Of a stretch of 64,000 nucleotides of DNA, positions 47,067 through 57,005 are shown one piece after another. The notes beneath the pieces were generated by a model that did not search any database, had not been told where the DNA came from, and saw nothing but the letters and a program-made list of their open reading frames with translations. Positions within the stretch are counted from its first letter, which is position 1, and each line of letters begins with the position of its first letter. Source of the DNA: Gammaproteobacteria bacterium (GTDB taxonomy: Bacteria > Pseudomonadota > Gammaproteobacteria > Pseudomonadales > Porticoccaceae); NCBI GenBank assembly GCA_016708925.1, contig JADJET010000001.1, positions 1 to 64,000 of the forward strand. The letters are read 5' to 3'. The translations under genes were made by a program, and so were the position numbers.

Positions 47067-47342
47067 CTAACGATCCTCTCGGGTGTGCCACAGGCGCAGC
47101 ACATAGATGGTTGTCCCTTGAAGTTCGTAGCGCATTTCGTAATGTCCCACGAGAATCCGCCGCACATCACGCGGCGCAAATTCAAACAGTTGTTCGCCCA
47201 TGCGCGGGTGGGTCAACAAGATGGCCGGCGCTTTCGTCAATGCCTGCACAGTACGTGCGGCGGCCGGCTTGTTCACCGGGGCCAGGAACTCATACAGCCG
47301 CGCCAGATCGGCGAGCGCCTTGCTGGTCCACTTCAGTTCCAT
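47067..47342 (-). CDS. RelE/ParE-type toxin
   Basis: The ATG at 47342 overlaps the antitoxin stop by one base; a GTG at 47345 would add one residue. The 91-residue protein has the ParE/RelE pattern: W-T-S-K-A-L-A-D-L-A-R-L-Y-E-F-L at the start, H-P-R-M-G-E-Q-L, R-D-V-R-R-I-L-V-G-H-Y-E-M-R-Y and the final I-Y-V-L-R-L-W-H-T-R-E. ParE members poison DNA gyrase; RelE members cut mRNA. Length and motifs favour ParE. Confidence 0.9.
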   Translation of the reverse strand: MELKWTSKALADLARLYEFLAPVNKPAAARTVQALTKAPAILLTHPRMGEQLFEFAPRDVRRILVGHYEMRYELQGTTIYVLRLWHTREDR

Positions 47343-47611
47343 CACTGCGGCAGGGGCAGTGGCTCATCGGTGTCGAGGCTATTGGCCCACGCCTGCACGA
47401 TCTGGTGGTCGACCGCGCGGCCAGCGTCCACGTCAATCAACGCCTCCCGGGTCAGGCGGCTGTGCTCCTCCTCCAGATCGATCCACGCCGCCAGCGCCTG
47501 CTTCATGATCCAGCCACGGGACCGCTCCAGACGGAGGGCCATCTGGTCGATCTTTTCCGCCAATGACAGCGGAACATGCGCGGTCAGCACCCTGGTTTCG
47601 GTTTGCGCCAT
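47342..47611 (-). CDS. ParD/CopG-type ribbon-helix-helix antitoxin
   Basis: The 89-residue protein starts with a short strand T-R-V-L-T-A-H-V-P and the helices S-L-A-E-K-I-D-Q-M-A-L-R-L-E-R-S-R-G-W-I, the classic RHH DNA-binding fold. An acidic C-terminal half probably wraps the toxin. It is upstream of the toxin with one-base overlap, the normal antitoxin-first order, and would autoregulate the pair. Confidence 0.9.
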   Translation of the reverse strand: MAQTETRVLTAHVPLSLAEKIDQMALRLERSRGWIMKQALAAWIDLEEEHSRLTREALIDVDAGRAVDHQIVQAWANSLDTDEPLPLPQ

Positions 47612-47725
47612 AGCGGACCTCCTGGATGATCTACTTCGATTTCAGGTTAATCGATTTCAAGTTAATCGTAATGATTGGTTCAGAATCAAGCAATCGTCGA
47701 TGTGAGCACCATCGGTTACCCTCCG

Positions 47726-47914
47726 ATCCTCGACAATATCGAACCCCGCATCCTGCCCGCCGGGAAGCGGCCGGACCTGACGCCGGCGTGCAGCTTCAAC
47801 GGCTCGGACTCTGGCTGGCGAGCTGCGCTTACCCGCCCTACGCAAGCGTCGCAGCATCGTAGGCCGGATAAGCCGCAGGCGCAGGTAATCAACGCATCCG
47901 GCAAGCAGCGCATC
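47726..47914 (+). repeat. Duplicated lapG 3'-end fragment joined to a REP-like unit
   Basis: 47726-47820 repeats lapG bases 46624-46719 at roughly 80-85% identity by eye, covering the codons L-D-N-I-E-P-R-I-L-P-A through N-G-S-D. It is one base shorter and out of phase. It runs directly into the second REP-like copy (47821-47914). The toxin-antitoxin pair lies between the two copies. Confidence 0.8.
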
Positions 47915-47928
47915 CACCGATCAACCAC

Positions 47929-47963
47929 AAAAAAACCCCGCCGCAGCTTGCACCGCGGCGGGG
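47929..47963 (-). terminator. Rho-independent terminator of the adhesin gene
   Basis: On the minus strand CCCCGCCGC and GCGGCGGGG form a perfect 9-bp stem with a 10-base loop, followed by seven T. It is about 20 bases after the adhesin stop codon. Confidence 0.93.
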
Positions 47964-47983
47964 CAGAATCCCCGGGACTGGAA

Positions 47984-50900
47984 TCAGGAGTGATCGGTAA
48001 CTATGCTGCCATTGGTCAACAGGCTGTTTAGGTCTGCCGTCACACCCTGCAGCACGATGGTCTGAGTGCCGTAGCTATCGCCACCACCATCCACATCAAT
48101 GGCAAGCGTGGTGTCACTGCCAACAATGTTCACCTGAATATACCCGCTGAGATCCGCCCCCTCCCCTTGCAGCAGCGCGGAGAGATCGAGCACATCGCCG
48201 CCCGACCCAGCGGTATTCTGGAAGCCGACAACCCTATCGGCCCCGGTTTCTCCCGCGTTCCAGATGAAGGTGTCATCACCAGTACCGCCGGAAAGCAGAT
48301 CATCGCCCAAGCCGCCGGTGATCCGGTCATTGCCCTCCTGACCGAAAATGGTGTCGTCGCCGGCACCGCCGTCGAGGATGTCAAGACCACCCGTGCGTCC
48401 ACTCTCTCCGGCCAACTCAGACAGATTCCCCTGGATATAGGCAATGGTGTCGGTGCGATCCCAGGTGGGGCCGCTCTCCAATTGCTGGAACACCAGCCAG
48501 CCGGCCCCGTCCGGCGTGGTCAATCCCTGCGCATCGGCCAGAATGTCCGTAAAGGGCGCGTCACCAAAGATGATGTCGTTGCCGTCGCCACCGCTGATCT
48601 GGTCGCTGCCGGCGGCATCGGCCACGGTGCCGCCACCCGTGATTTCGCCGATTACCTGGGTGAGCTGCTCGGCGGTGGTGATGTTGTCGGCAGCGTGGTC
48701 GCCGGGATCTCCAGCCGGCTGTCCCTCCACCTGATCGAGCACGTCCAGCGCGTTTTCGTTGACATTGATGCCCACCGCCTGGATCTGGAAGCCGGCCCCC
48801 GTGATGAGACCGAGTTCCGATACGGTGTCTCCATCGCCACCGCCGGTGATGTGGGCAATCGTGTCGGTGTCGAAGCTGCTGCCGTCGCCGCCGAGACTGC
48901 TCGTGCCATTGCCATCGTAGTGGTAAGTCGGCTGGCCATCCGAGATGAACAGCAGGGTGTTTACGTCGGCATTGGCGATGGGACCGCCCGCCGCCAGCTT
49001 GACCGACTCCAGATCGATCGCCCCGCTATCCTCACCGCTGGGCACCGAAAAGGCGACGTGATCGATGGTCAGTCCGGCGGCCGCCGTGATGGTGAAGGTG
49101 TGGGCGGTGCTGCCGGAGAAAGTCACTGTCTGCGTGGCAGTGCTGCCGTTCGAGTAGGTGACGGTGTAACTCACCTCGTGGCCGCCGCTACCGAAGTTGC
49201 GCAGCGCATAAGTCGCCTGACTGACCGGCGGACCGTTGAACCCCTTGGTGGTGAAGTTGGTGCCAGGGCCGTCAAAATCGGTGCCTGGCCCGAAATCGAA
49301 GCGCAGGACCTCGTCGGGATTGACTTCGTCGTTCGTCCCGCCTTGTACCCCCCAACCATCCATAGTGTCGCCATTGGCATCCTTCAGATCGGACAACGCC
49401 AGGGTCGGCCCCCAGCCGGACACCAGCGCATAGGCGGTGCCGTCGGCGCCCTTCAGCAGCGCGGCGTCGTCGTCGCCAGTGTCCGAGTTGTGATCGCTCT
49501 CCGTGTAGGACGTGATCGCCGCCGTGCCCTGAATCCAACTCGCCGCCGTGCCCAGCCCTGCCTCGTAGTTGGTGCCGCCGTCGGCATCGAGGGCGTTGAC
49601 GGCAGCGATGGCCTGGTTGAGCGCAGCGGTATTCACCACGCCGTCGACGATGATGTCAAAGGTGCCCAGCGGCGCGCTGTCGGCGTTGAATTCCGTCAAG
49701 TTGACCCGGATGTTCTCGGCCTCGGTTTCGCTCAAATCCTGGAGCGCGGCAATGGTTGCCTGCTTGAGCGCGGCGATCCGGGTAATGCTTCCACCATTGA
49801 ACGAGATGGAGGTATCCATGCTGCCGGAGGTGTCCAGCACCATGGCGATGTTGGCCGTCTGGCCTTCGGTGAGTCGCGAGCCGCCCGGATCGCCGATGAG
49901 GATGTCATGGCTGTTGCCGCCGGTGATCACACCTTCCACGGAACCGTCGGGGTTTGGCACCACGTGATCTGTGGCGGAGCCAGTCTTGTCATCTCCGCTG
50001 GAACCGACGACCAGATAAGTCGGTTCGTCCCCATCCACGATGGTCGCCGTGCCGACGTCGCTCACCGGCGGCGTGCCGTTGCTGTTCAGCGTCCCGGTCA
50101 GGGTGAAGGTCTCGTCGGCTTCGTCGACGCCGTCGGCCACGGTGTCGGTGCGCACCAGCAGCGTGCTGTCGCCGGCGGCCACCGCGATCGGACCGCTCAC
50201 CGCCGTCCAGTTGGTACCACCGTCGGTGCTGTACTCGAACCGCGCTTCGTTGTAGTCGGCATTCACCGCGGTGCCGTCGGCCAGCGTCAGCGTCACCGTG
50301 CTGCCCGCCGCCGCACGGGTGATGCTCACCCCGAACTCCGCATCCGTGCCCTCCGGCACGGTGATGTTCGGAATGCCCGTGTCGCCCGGCTTGCCCACCT
50401 GAATGGTCGGCGTGTCGCCGTCCACGATGGTCGCCGTGCCGACGTCGCTCACCGGCGGCGTGCCGTTGCTGTTCAGCGTCCCGGTCAGGGTGAAGGTCTC
50501 GTCGGCTTGTCGACGCCGTCGGCCACGGTGTCGGTGCGCACCAGCAGCGTGCTGTCGCCGGCGGCCACCGCGATCGGACCGCTCACCGCCGTCCAGTTGG
50601 TACCACCGTCGGTGCTGTACTCGAACCGCGCTTCGTTGTAGTCGGCATTCACCGCGGTGCCGTCGGCCAGCGTCAGCGTCACCGTGCTGCCCGCCGCCGC
50701 ACGGGTGATGCTCACCCCGAACTCCGCATCCGTGCCCTCCGGCACGGTGATGTTCGGAATGCCCGTGTCGCCCGGCTTGCCCACCTGAATGGTCGGCGTG
50801 TCGCCGTCCACGATGGTCGCCGTGCCGACGTCGCTCACCGGCGGCGTGCCGTTGCTGTTCAGCGTCCCGGTCAGGGTGAAGGTCTCGTCGGCTTCGTCGA

Positions 50901-53900
50901 CGCCGTCGGCCACGGTGTCGGTGCGCACCAGCAGCGTGCTGTCGCCGGCGGCCACCGCGATCGGACCGCTCACCGCCGTCCAGTTGGTACCACCGTCGGT
51001 GCTGTACTCGAACCGCGCTTCGTTGTAGTCGGCATTCACCGCGGTGCCGTCGGCCAGCGTCAGCGTCACCGTGCTGCCCGCCGCCGCACGGGTGATGCTC
51101 ACCCCGAACTTCCGCATCCGTGCCCTCCGGCACGGTGATGTTCGGAATGCCCGTGTCGCCCGGCTTGCCCACCTGAATGGTCGGCGTGTCGCCGTCCACG
51201 ATGGTCGCCGTGCCGACGTCGCTCACCGGCGGCGTGCCGTTGCTGTTCAGCGTCCCGGTCAGGGTGAAGGTCTCGTCGGCTTCGTCGACGCCGTCGGCCA
51301 CGGTGTCGGTGCGCACCAGCAGCGTGCTGTCGCCGGCGGCCACCGCGATCGGACCGCTCACCGCCGTCCAGTTGGTACCACCGTCGGTGCTGTACTCGAA
51401 CCGCGCTTCGTTGTAGTCGGCATTCACCGCGGTGCCGTCGGCCAGCGTCAGCGTCACCGTGCTGCCCGCCGCCGCTCGGGTGATGCTCACCCCGAACTCC
51501 GCATCCGTGCCCTCCGGCACGGTGATGTTCGGAATGCCCGTGTCGCCCGGCTTGCCCACCTGAATGGTCGGCGTGTCGCCGTCCACGATGGTCGCCGTGC
51601 CGACGTCGCTCACCGGCGGCGTGCCGTTGCTGTTCAGCGTCCCGGTCAGGGTGAAGGTCTCGTCGGCTTCGTCGACGCCGTCGGCCACGGTGTCGGTGCG
51701 CACCAGCAGCGTGCTGTCGCCGGCGGCCACCGCGATCGGACCGCTCACCGCCGTCCAGTTGGTACCACCGTCGGTGCTGTACTCGAACCGCGCTTCGTTG
51801 TAGTCGGCATTCACCGCGGTGCCGTCGGCCAGCGTCAGCGTCACCGTGCTGCCCGCCGCCGCTCGGGTGATGCTCACCCCGAACTTCCGCATCCGTGCCC
51901 TCCGGCACGGTGATGTTCGGAATGCCCGTGTCGCCCGGCTTGCCCACCTGAATGGTCGGCGTGTCGCCGTCCACGATGGTCGCCGTGCCGACGTCGCTCA
52001 CCGGCGGCGTGCCGTTGCTGTTCAGCGTCCCGGTCAGGGTGAAGGTCTCGTCGGCTTTGTCGACGCCGTCGGCCACGGTGTCGGTGCGCACCAGCAGCGT
52101 GCTGTCGCCGGCGGCCACCGCGATCGGACCGCTCACCGCCGTCCAGTTGGTACCACCGTCGGTGCTGTACTCGAACCGCGCTTCGTTGTAGTCGGCATTC
52201 ACCGCGGTGCCGTCGGCCAGCGTCAGCGTCACCGTGCTGCCCGCCGCCGCACGGGTGATGCTCACCCCGAATTTCCGCATCCGTGCCCTCCGGCACGGTG
52301 ATGTCGGAATGCCCGTGTCGCCCGGCTTGCCCACCTGAATGGTCGGCGTGTCGCCGTCCACGATGGTCGCCGTGCCGACGTCGCTCACCGGCGGCGTGCC
52401 GTTGCTGTTCAGCGTCCCGGTCAGGGTGAAGGTCTCGTCGGCTTCGTCGACGCCGTCGGCCACGGTGTCGGTGCGCACCAGCAGCGTGCTGTCGCCGGCG
52501 GCCACCGCGATCGGACCGCTCACCGCCGTCCAGTTGGTACCACCCGTCGGTGCTGTACTCGAACCGCGCTTCGTTGTAGTCGGCATTCACCGCGGTGCCG
52601 TCGGCCAGCGTCAGCGTCACCGTGCTGCCCGCCGCCGCACGGGTGATGCTCACCCCGAACTCCGCATCCGTGCCCTCCGGCACGGTGATGTTCGGAATGC
52701 CCGTGTCGCCCGGCTTGCCCACCTGAATGGTCGGCGTGTCGCCGTCCACGATGGTCGCCGTGCCGACGTCGCTCACCGGCGGCGTGCCGTTGCTGTTCAG
52801 CGTCCCGGTCAGGGTGAAGGTCTCGTCGGCTTGTCGACGCCGTCGGCCACGGTGTCGGTGCGCACCAGCAGCGTGCTGTCGCCGGCGGCCACCGCGATCG
52901 GACCGCTCACCGCCGTCCAGTTGGTACCACCGTCGGTGCTGTACTCGAACCGCGCTTCGTTGTAGTCGGCATTCACCGCGGTGCCGTCGGCCAGCGTCAG
53001 CGTCACCGTGCTGCCCGCCGCCGCACGGGTGATGCTCACCCCGAACTCCGCATCCGTGCCCTCCGGCACGGTGATGTTCGAATGCCCGTGTCGCCCGGCT
53101 TGCCCACCTGAATGGTCGGCGTGTCGCCGTCCACGATGGTCGCCGTGCCGACGTCGCTCACCGGCGGCGTGCCGTTGCTGTTCAGCGTCCCGGTCAGGGT
53201 GAAGGTCTCGTCGGCTTCGTCGACGCCGTCGGCCACGGTGTCGGTGCGCACCAGCAGCGTGCTGTCGCCGGCGGCCACCGCGATCGGACCGCTCACCGCC
53301 GTCCAGTTGGTACCACCGTCGGTGCTGTACTCGAACCGCGCTTCGTTGTAGTCGGCATTCACCGCGGTGCCGTCGGCCAGCGTCAGCGTCACCGTGCTGC
53401 CCGCCGCCGCTCGGGGTGATGCTCACCCCGAACTCCGCATCCGTGCCCTCCGGCACGGTGATGTTCGGAATGCCCGTGTCGCCCGGCTTGCCCACCTGAA
53501 TGGTCGGCGTGTCGCCGTCCACGATGGTCGCCGTGCCGACGTCGCTCACCGGCGGCGTGCCGTTGCTGTTCAGCGTCCCGGTCAGGGTGAAGGTCTCGTC
53601 GGCTTCGTCGACGCCGTCGGCCACGGTGTCGGTGCGCACCAGCAGCGTGCTGTCGCCGGCGGCCACCGCGATCGGACCGCTCACCGCCGTCCAGTTGGTA
53701 CCACCGTCGGTGCTGTACTCGAACCGCGCTTCGTTGTAGTCGGCATTCACCGCGGTGCCGTCGGCCAGCGTCAGCGTCACCGTGCTGCCCGCCGCCGCAC
53801 GGGTGATGCTCACCCCGAACTCCGCATCCGTGCCCTCCGGCACGGTGATGTTCGGAATGCCCGTGTCGCCCGGCTTGCCCACCTGAATGGTCGGCGGCGG

Positions 53901-55253
53901 CGGTGGTGGAGGAGGCGGAGGCGGCGGTGCTTCTCCGCGAATTTCTATGGTCAGGGTCGCGGTATCGGTGTCGCCATCGGCGTCGATGACCGTGTAGGTG
54001 AAGACGTCGGTCTGGTTGGATTGCAGGCCGCCGTTGGCGGTATAGACGTAGCTGCCGTCGGCATTGAGGACCAGATCGCCGAATACGCCTTGTACAACGG
54101 TGCCGATGCCGGTTCCATCGGTGAGCGGGCTGTCGAGGTGGCTGCCCGCCACCACGCCGGTGATGGGCGCGCCGGCGCGATCGGCGCCGTGAACATCCGA
54201 TTGCACGCGGTCGAGGGCGTCGTCGTCGGCGCCGGTGAAGACGTTGCCGCCGGTGCTGCCGCCGGTGCCGACTTCGTCGATGTCGGAGATGGCATCGGGC
54301 AGGTCATCGACGATGCGCACCGCCAGGGTATCGGTGGTGGTGTCGCCGTCGCTGTCGGTCAGGGTTACGGGCAGGCTGTCGAACAGGTCGTTGGCGCCCT
54401 GCCCCGCGGGATGGCCTTCGTTGTCGAGCAATGTGTATTCGTAGGTGACGGTGCCGGTGGCGGGATCGAAGCCGGTGACCACCAGGGTGTTGCCCAGCGC
54501 GGTGGACACCGGATTGCCGGTAAGCCCGCTGGCATTCAGCACTTCCACGCCGCCGATGGCGAGACTGCCCAGCCCGTCGGGCGCACTGATGGTGAAGCTG
54601 CCGCTCTGGGTCAGCGCCGGTGGATTGGGGTTGCTGCCATCGGCCAGGTTGGCCTCGTTGACGGCGATGTCGCCACCTTGGGCGGCCGGCGTCAGGCCAC
54701 CCAGTTCAGCCCCATTATCCGGGGGCGGTGGCGGGGGCGGCACCACGGCCGCCAGTTCGGGGCTGGTATCGGCCGTGGGATCGGGCAGCGGCGGCGGCGC
54801 GATATCCGGGTCGAAACCGGCCCTGGGATCACGCGCGTCGAGTCCCCGCTCGAAGCGGACGGCGTCGCCGATGGATTCGCTGCCACCACCACCTTGCCCT
54901 GCGGCGGGGGCTTCGAGTTCCTTGCTGATGTCCTCGCCGGCGGCGACTGCGCGCTGGAGCTCGGCGAATTCGGAATTCTCTTCGGCGTCGGCGGGAACAG
55001 CGGGAACAGCGCTCTCGGTGTTGGCCGCGCCGGTGGCTGCACTCTCCGCGGCGTGAGAAGCCGTGCCGCCATCTGCCGGGGAGTGGGCTGGCACCTGAGT
55101 CCGGCCGCCGGACGGCGCCGCGGTTTCCTCGGGCTTGGCAGCGTTTGCTCCCCGCGCTGCGCTTGTCGCCTGCGCAGCGGCAGCCGCCTGGTCAGTTTCC
55201 CGTTGCGCGAGCTGCGCTTGAATGGCCTCGCCTTGCTTGACTTCGTCGTTCAT
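47984..55253 (-). CDS. Giant Lap-type repeat adhesin (retention module, tandem repeats, VWA, RTX, T1SS signal)
   Basis: It starts at 55253 with GGGAG eight bases upstream; about 2420 codons. The first ~130 residues form a LapA-like retention module ending E-A-P-A-A-G-Q, the expected LapG cut between Ala117 and Ala118. Cadherin/VCBS-like blocks follow, then a poly-Pro hinge and ten repeats of ~129 residues (387 bp), each reading V-G-K-P-G-D-T-G-I-P-N-I and like a Calx-beta fold. Then come a VWA domain with MIDAS D-T-S-G-S-M, RTX nonapeptides (G-G-A-G-D-D-T-I-F-G) and a C-terminal type I secretion domain. Several repeats carry +1 or -1 indels, so the frame is broken as written, probably by assembly of the repeats. 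Confidence 0.9.
50016..53886 (-). repeat. Ten tandem 387-bp coding repeats of the adhesin
   Basis: Copies begin near 50016, 50403, 50789, 51177, 51564, 51952, 52339, 52727, 53112 and 53500. Spacings are 387 plus or minus one or two bases, and copies are almost identical apart from a few substitutions (for example Glu to Lys in one copy). The odd spacings mark single-base indels at the same few places, such as GGCTTGTCG for GGCTTCGTCG and GAACTTCCG for GAACTCCG. Net length is not a multiple of three. Confidence 0.93.
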
Positions 55254-55441
55254 CGACTTTCTCCCGTAGTTTCCGCTGAGATCCTTCGCCGGGTTGATCC
55301 CGTCTTCTCCCTGCGCGCCTCCCGGCCATACTCTCTTTGAGTATCAGGTGCCGGAATCGCGCCGTTTCGGTCTTGCATCCTGGTATCTGACACCGCCGGC
55401 GTCCTTGCTGGCGGGTATTACGGTGTTTGTATTGCCGCGCT

Positions 55442-56776
55442 TCAGATCTCCGCGCCGATCGTGGGCATCAGATCGCCCATGCCGTGGAAAACGCGGTATT
55501 CATTCAGAATCAGATCGTGCTTGGCGTTGATCAGATCACGCCGCGCACTAACCGATTCATTCTCGGCATTCAGAAGGTCAAGCAGCGTACGTCGCCCCAG
55601 ATCGAATTGATCGACATAAGCTTTCTTGGTTTCTTCGGAGCTGCTGACGTAGTCGATGAGAACCGGGATCTGGGCAGTCAGGGTTTCGTTGGCGACCCAG
55701 GCCAGCCGAAGCTCCTGCTCCACTTCGCGACGGGCGTTGTTCCTGATCTCCTTCGCTTTTTCGACCTGATACGCGAACTCCTGCTTGCGCGCCTGATCGG
55801 CGCCACCGTTGAAGATGTTGTAGCGCATGCGCAGCATCACGCGCAGATCGTCGACCTTCTGCTCGGAACCATCGATGTTGTCGTTGGCATCGCGCTCGAC
55901 TTCCAGATCAAAGCGCGGGTAGAACGCCGATTTGGTCTGCTCGTAGGTATACCCCGTAGCTTCCAGATCGGTTTCCGCTACCTTGAGAATCGGATGATTC
56001 TCGAAAGATCGAGCCACCGCCGCTTCGACATTCGCGGGCAGATAGTTGTGGTAAGAGCCGGGGAACTCGAGCTCGCCCTCGCCCGGGAAGGTGCCGACGA
56101 CCTGCTGGTAGTTGATGCGGGCATTACGCAGATTGGCGGTGACGTTCTGCAGGTTGGTGCGCGCCAGCGCAAGCCGGCTGGAGATCTGGTTGAAGTCGGC
56201 GCGGCTACCCACCCCGGACTGGAAGCGCTGATTCATCTTGTCGTAGACCTGCTGGTGGTAGGCAAGGGTATCTTGCGCCAGCTTGAGGACCGCCTCCTGT
56301 TTAAGGACCTCGGTAAATGCGCGGGTTACCGACAAGGAGATATCCTCGCCGACGGAAGTCGCGCGAAACTTCGCGCTGCGCTCCCGGGCCTGCTGGTTCT
56401 TGTTTTCAAGCGGTGTATAGAACCCGTCGAATATCAACTGGCGGGCGCTGAGTTGCAGCTCGCGCCGCTCCAGCTCATTGCGGGTTCTGCTTGGGTTCGC
56501 AAAGGTGCGATTGGCCGGATCACGCTCCTGGAAGCCGTATCCGGCCACCAGATCCAGGGTGGGGTAATAGCCCGCCAGCGCCTGGCGTACCTGGCGGTTG
56601 CGTGCATCGGTCTCGCGCAACTCCGCAAGCACCAAGGGGTTGCTCTTGACGGTCTCCTTGATCACATTGCGGATATCCACGGCTTCGCCGGGAGCGGCAA
56701 AGGATATGGCGGCGAGCAAGGTCGCCCCCATCAAGGGAGCCTGTCGGCGTTTTGCGAACCGAGTTAGTTGTGACAT
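55442..56776 (-). CDS. lapE: TolC-family outer membrane channel of the adhesin secretion system (LapE-like)
   Basis: The ATG at 56776 has AGGAGG ten bases upstream. The 444-residue protein has a signal peptide (A-A-I-S-F-A-A-P-G-E-A) and the two-fold repeated TolC architecture. Long helices include A-R-E-R-S-A-K-F-R-A-T and R-Y-N-I-F-N-G-G-A-D-Q-A-R, the latter the usual conserved N-I-F-N-G-G motif. It would form the outer-membrane exit for the adhesin and hold its retention module. It lies between the adaptor and adhesin genes on the same strand, with its own probable promoter region upstream. Confidence 0.88.
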   Translation of the reverse strand: MSQLTRFAKRRQAPLMGATLLAAISFAAPGEAVDIRNVIKETVKSNPLVLAELRETDARNRQVRQALAGYYPTLDLVAGYGFQERDPANRTFANPSRTRNELERRELQLSARQLIFDGFYTPLENKNQQARERSAKFRATSVGEDISLSVTRAFTEVLKQEAVLKLAQDTLAYHQQVYDKMNQRFQSGVGSRADFNQISSRLALARTNLQNVTANLRNARINYQQVVGTFPGEGELEFPGSYHNYLPANVEAAVARSFENHPILKVAETDLEATGYTYEQTKSAFYPRFDLEVERDANDNIDGSEQKVDDLRVMLRMRYNIFNGGADQARKQEFAYQVEKAKEIRNNARREVEQELRLAWVANETLTAQIPVLIDYVSSSEETKKAYVDQFDLGRRTLLDLLNAENESVSARRDLINAKHDLILNEYRVFHGMGDLMPTIGAEI

Positions 56777-56886
56777 CACTGAACTTCCTCCTTGCGATGG
56801 TGATAGTGCTGATAGATCCTGCTTCCGCACCCACCAGGGTAACGTGTCAACCAGGCTTTACCTGCTTGTCAGGTTCGCACTGATAG

Positions 56887-56902
56887 TGTGATTTGTATCA
56901 CG
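56887..56902. promoter_or_regulatory. CRP/Vfr-like binding site upstream of the channel and adhesin genes
   Basis: TGTGA-TTTGTA-TCACG matches nine of ten consensus positions of the CRP site (TGTGA-N6-TCACA). It lies about 110 bases before the lapE-like start in a 229-base gap, upstream of a TTGACA that could be a -35 box. This suggests cAMP-dependent control of adhesin expression. Confidence 0.5.
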
Positions 56903-57005
56903 GTACGGATGCGAGAACGTTACCGTTTATCTGCCTGTTTTGCCACTCATGCGAAGAGCTTGCCACTGGGTCCGGATTTTCGACCGTTGGGCATATTCCA
57001 CCGGT

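Noticed and set aside
48167..50641. A plus-strand open frame of more than 800 codons opposite the adhesin gene
   Set aside because: It is the antisense of the RTX/VWA and repeat coding region, rich in Arg/Val/Gly with no motifs or ribosome site; high GC keeps it open.
50016..53886. Regular repeats considered as a CRISPR array
   Set aside because: Units are 387 bp, coding, head-to-tail without spacers, and no cas genes are present.
55427..56767. Plus-strand ORF of about 446 codons opposite the TolC-like gene
   Set aside because: The minus strand carries the signal peptide, TolC motifs and a strong ribosome site; the plus frame has none.
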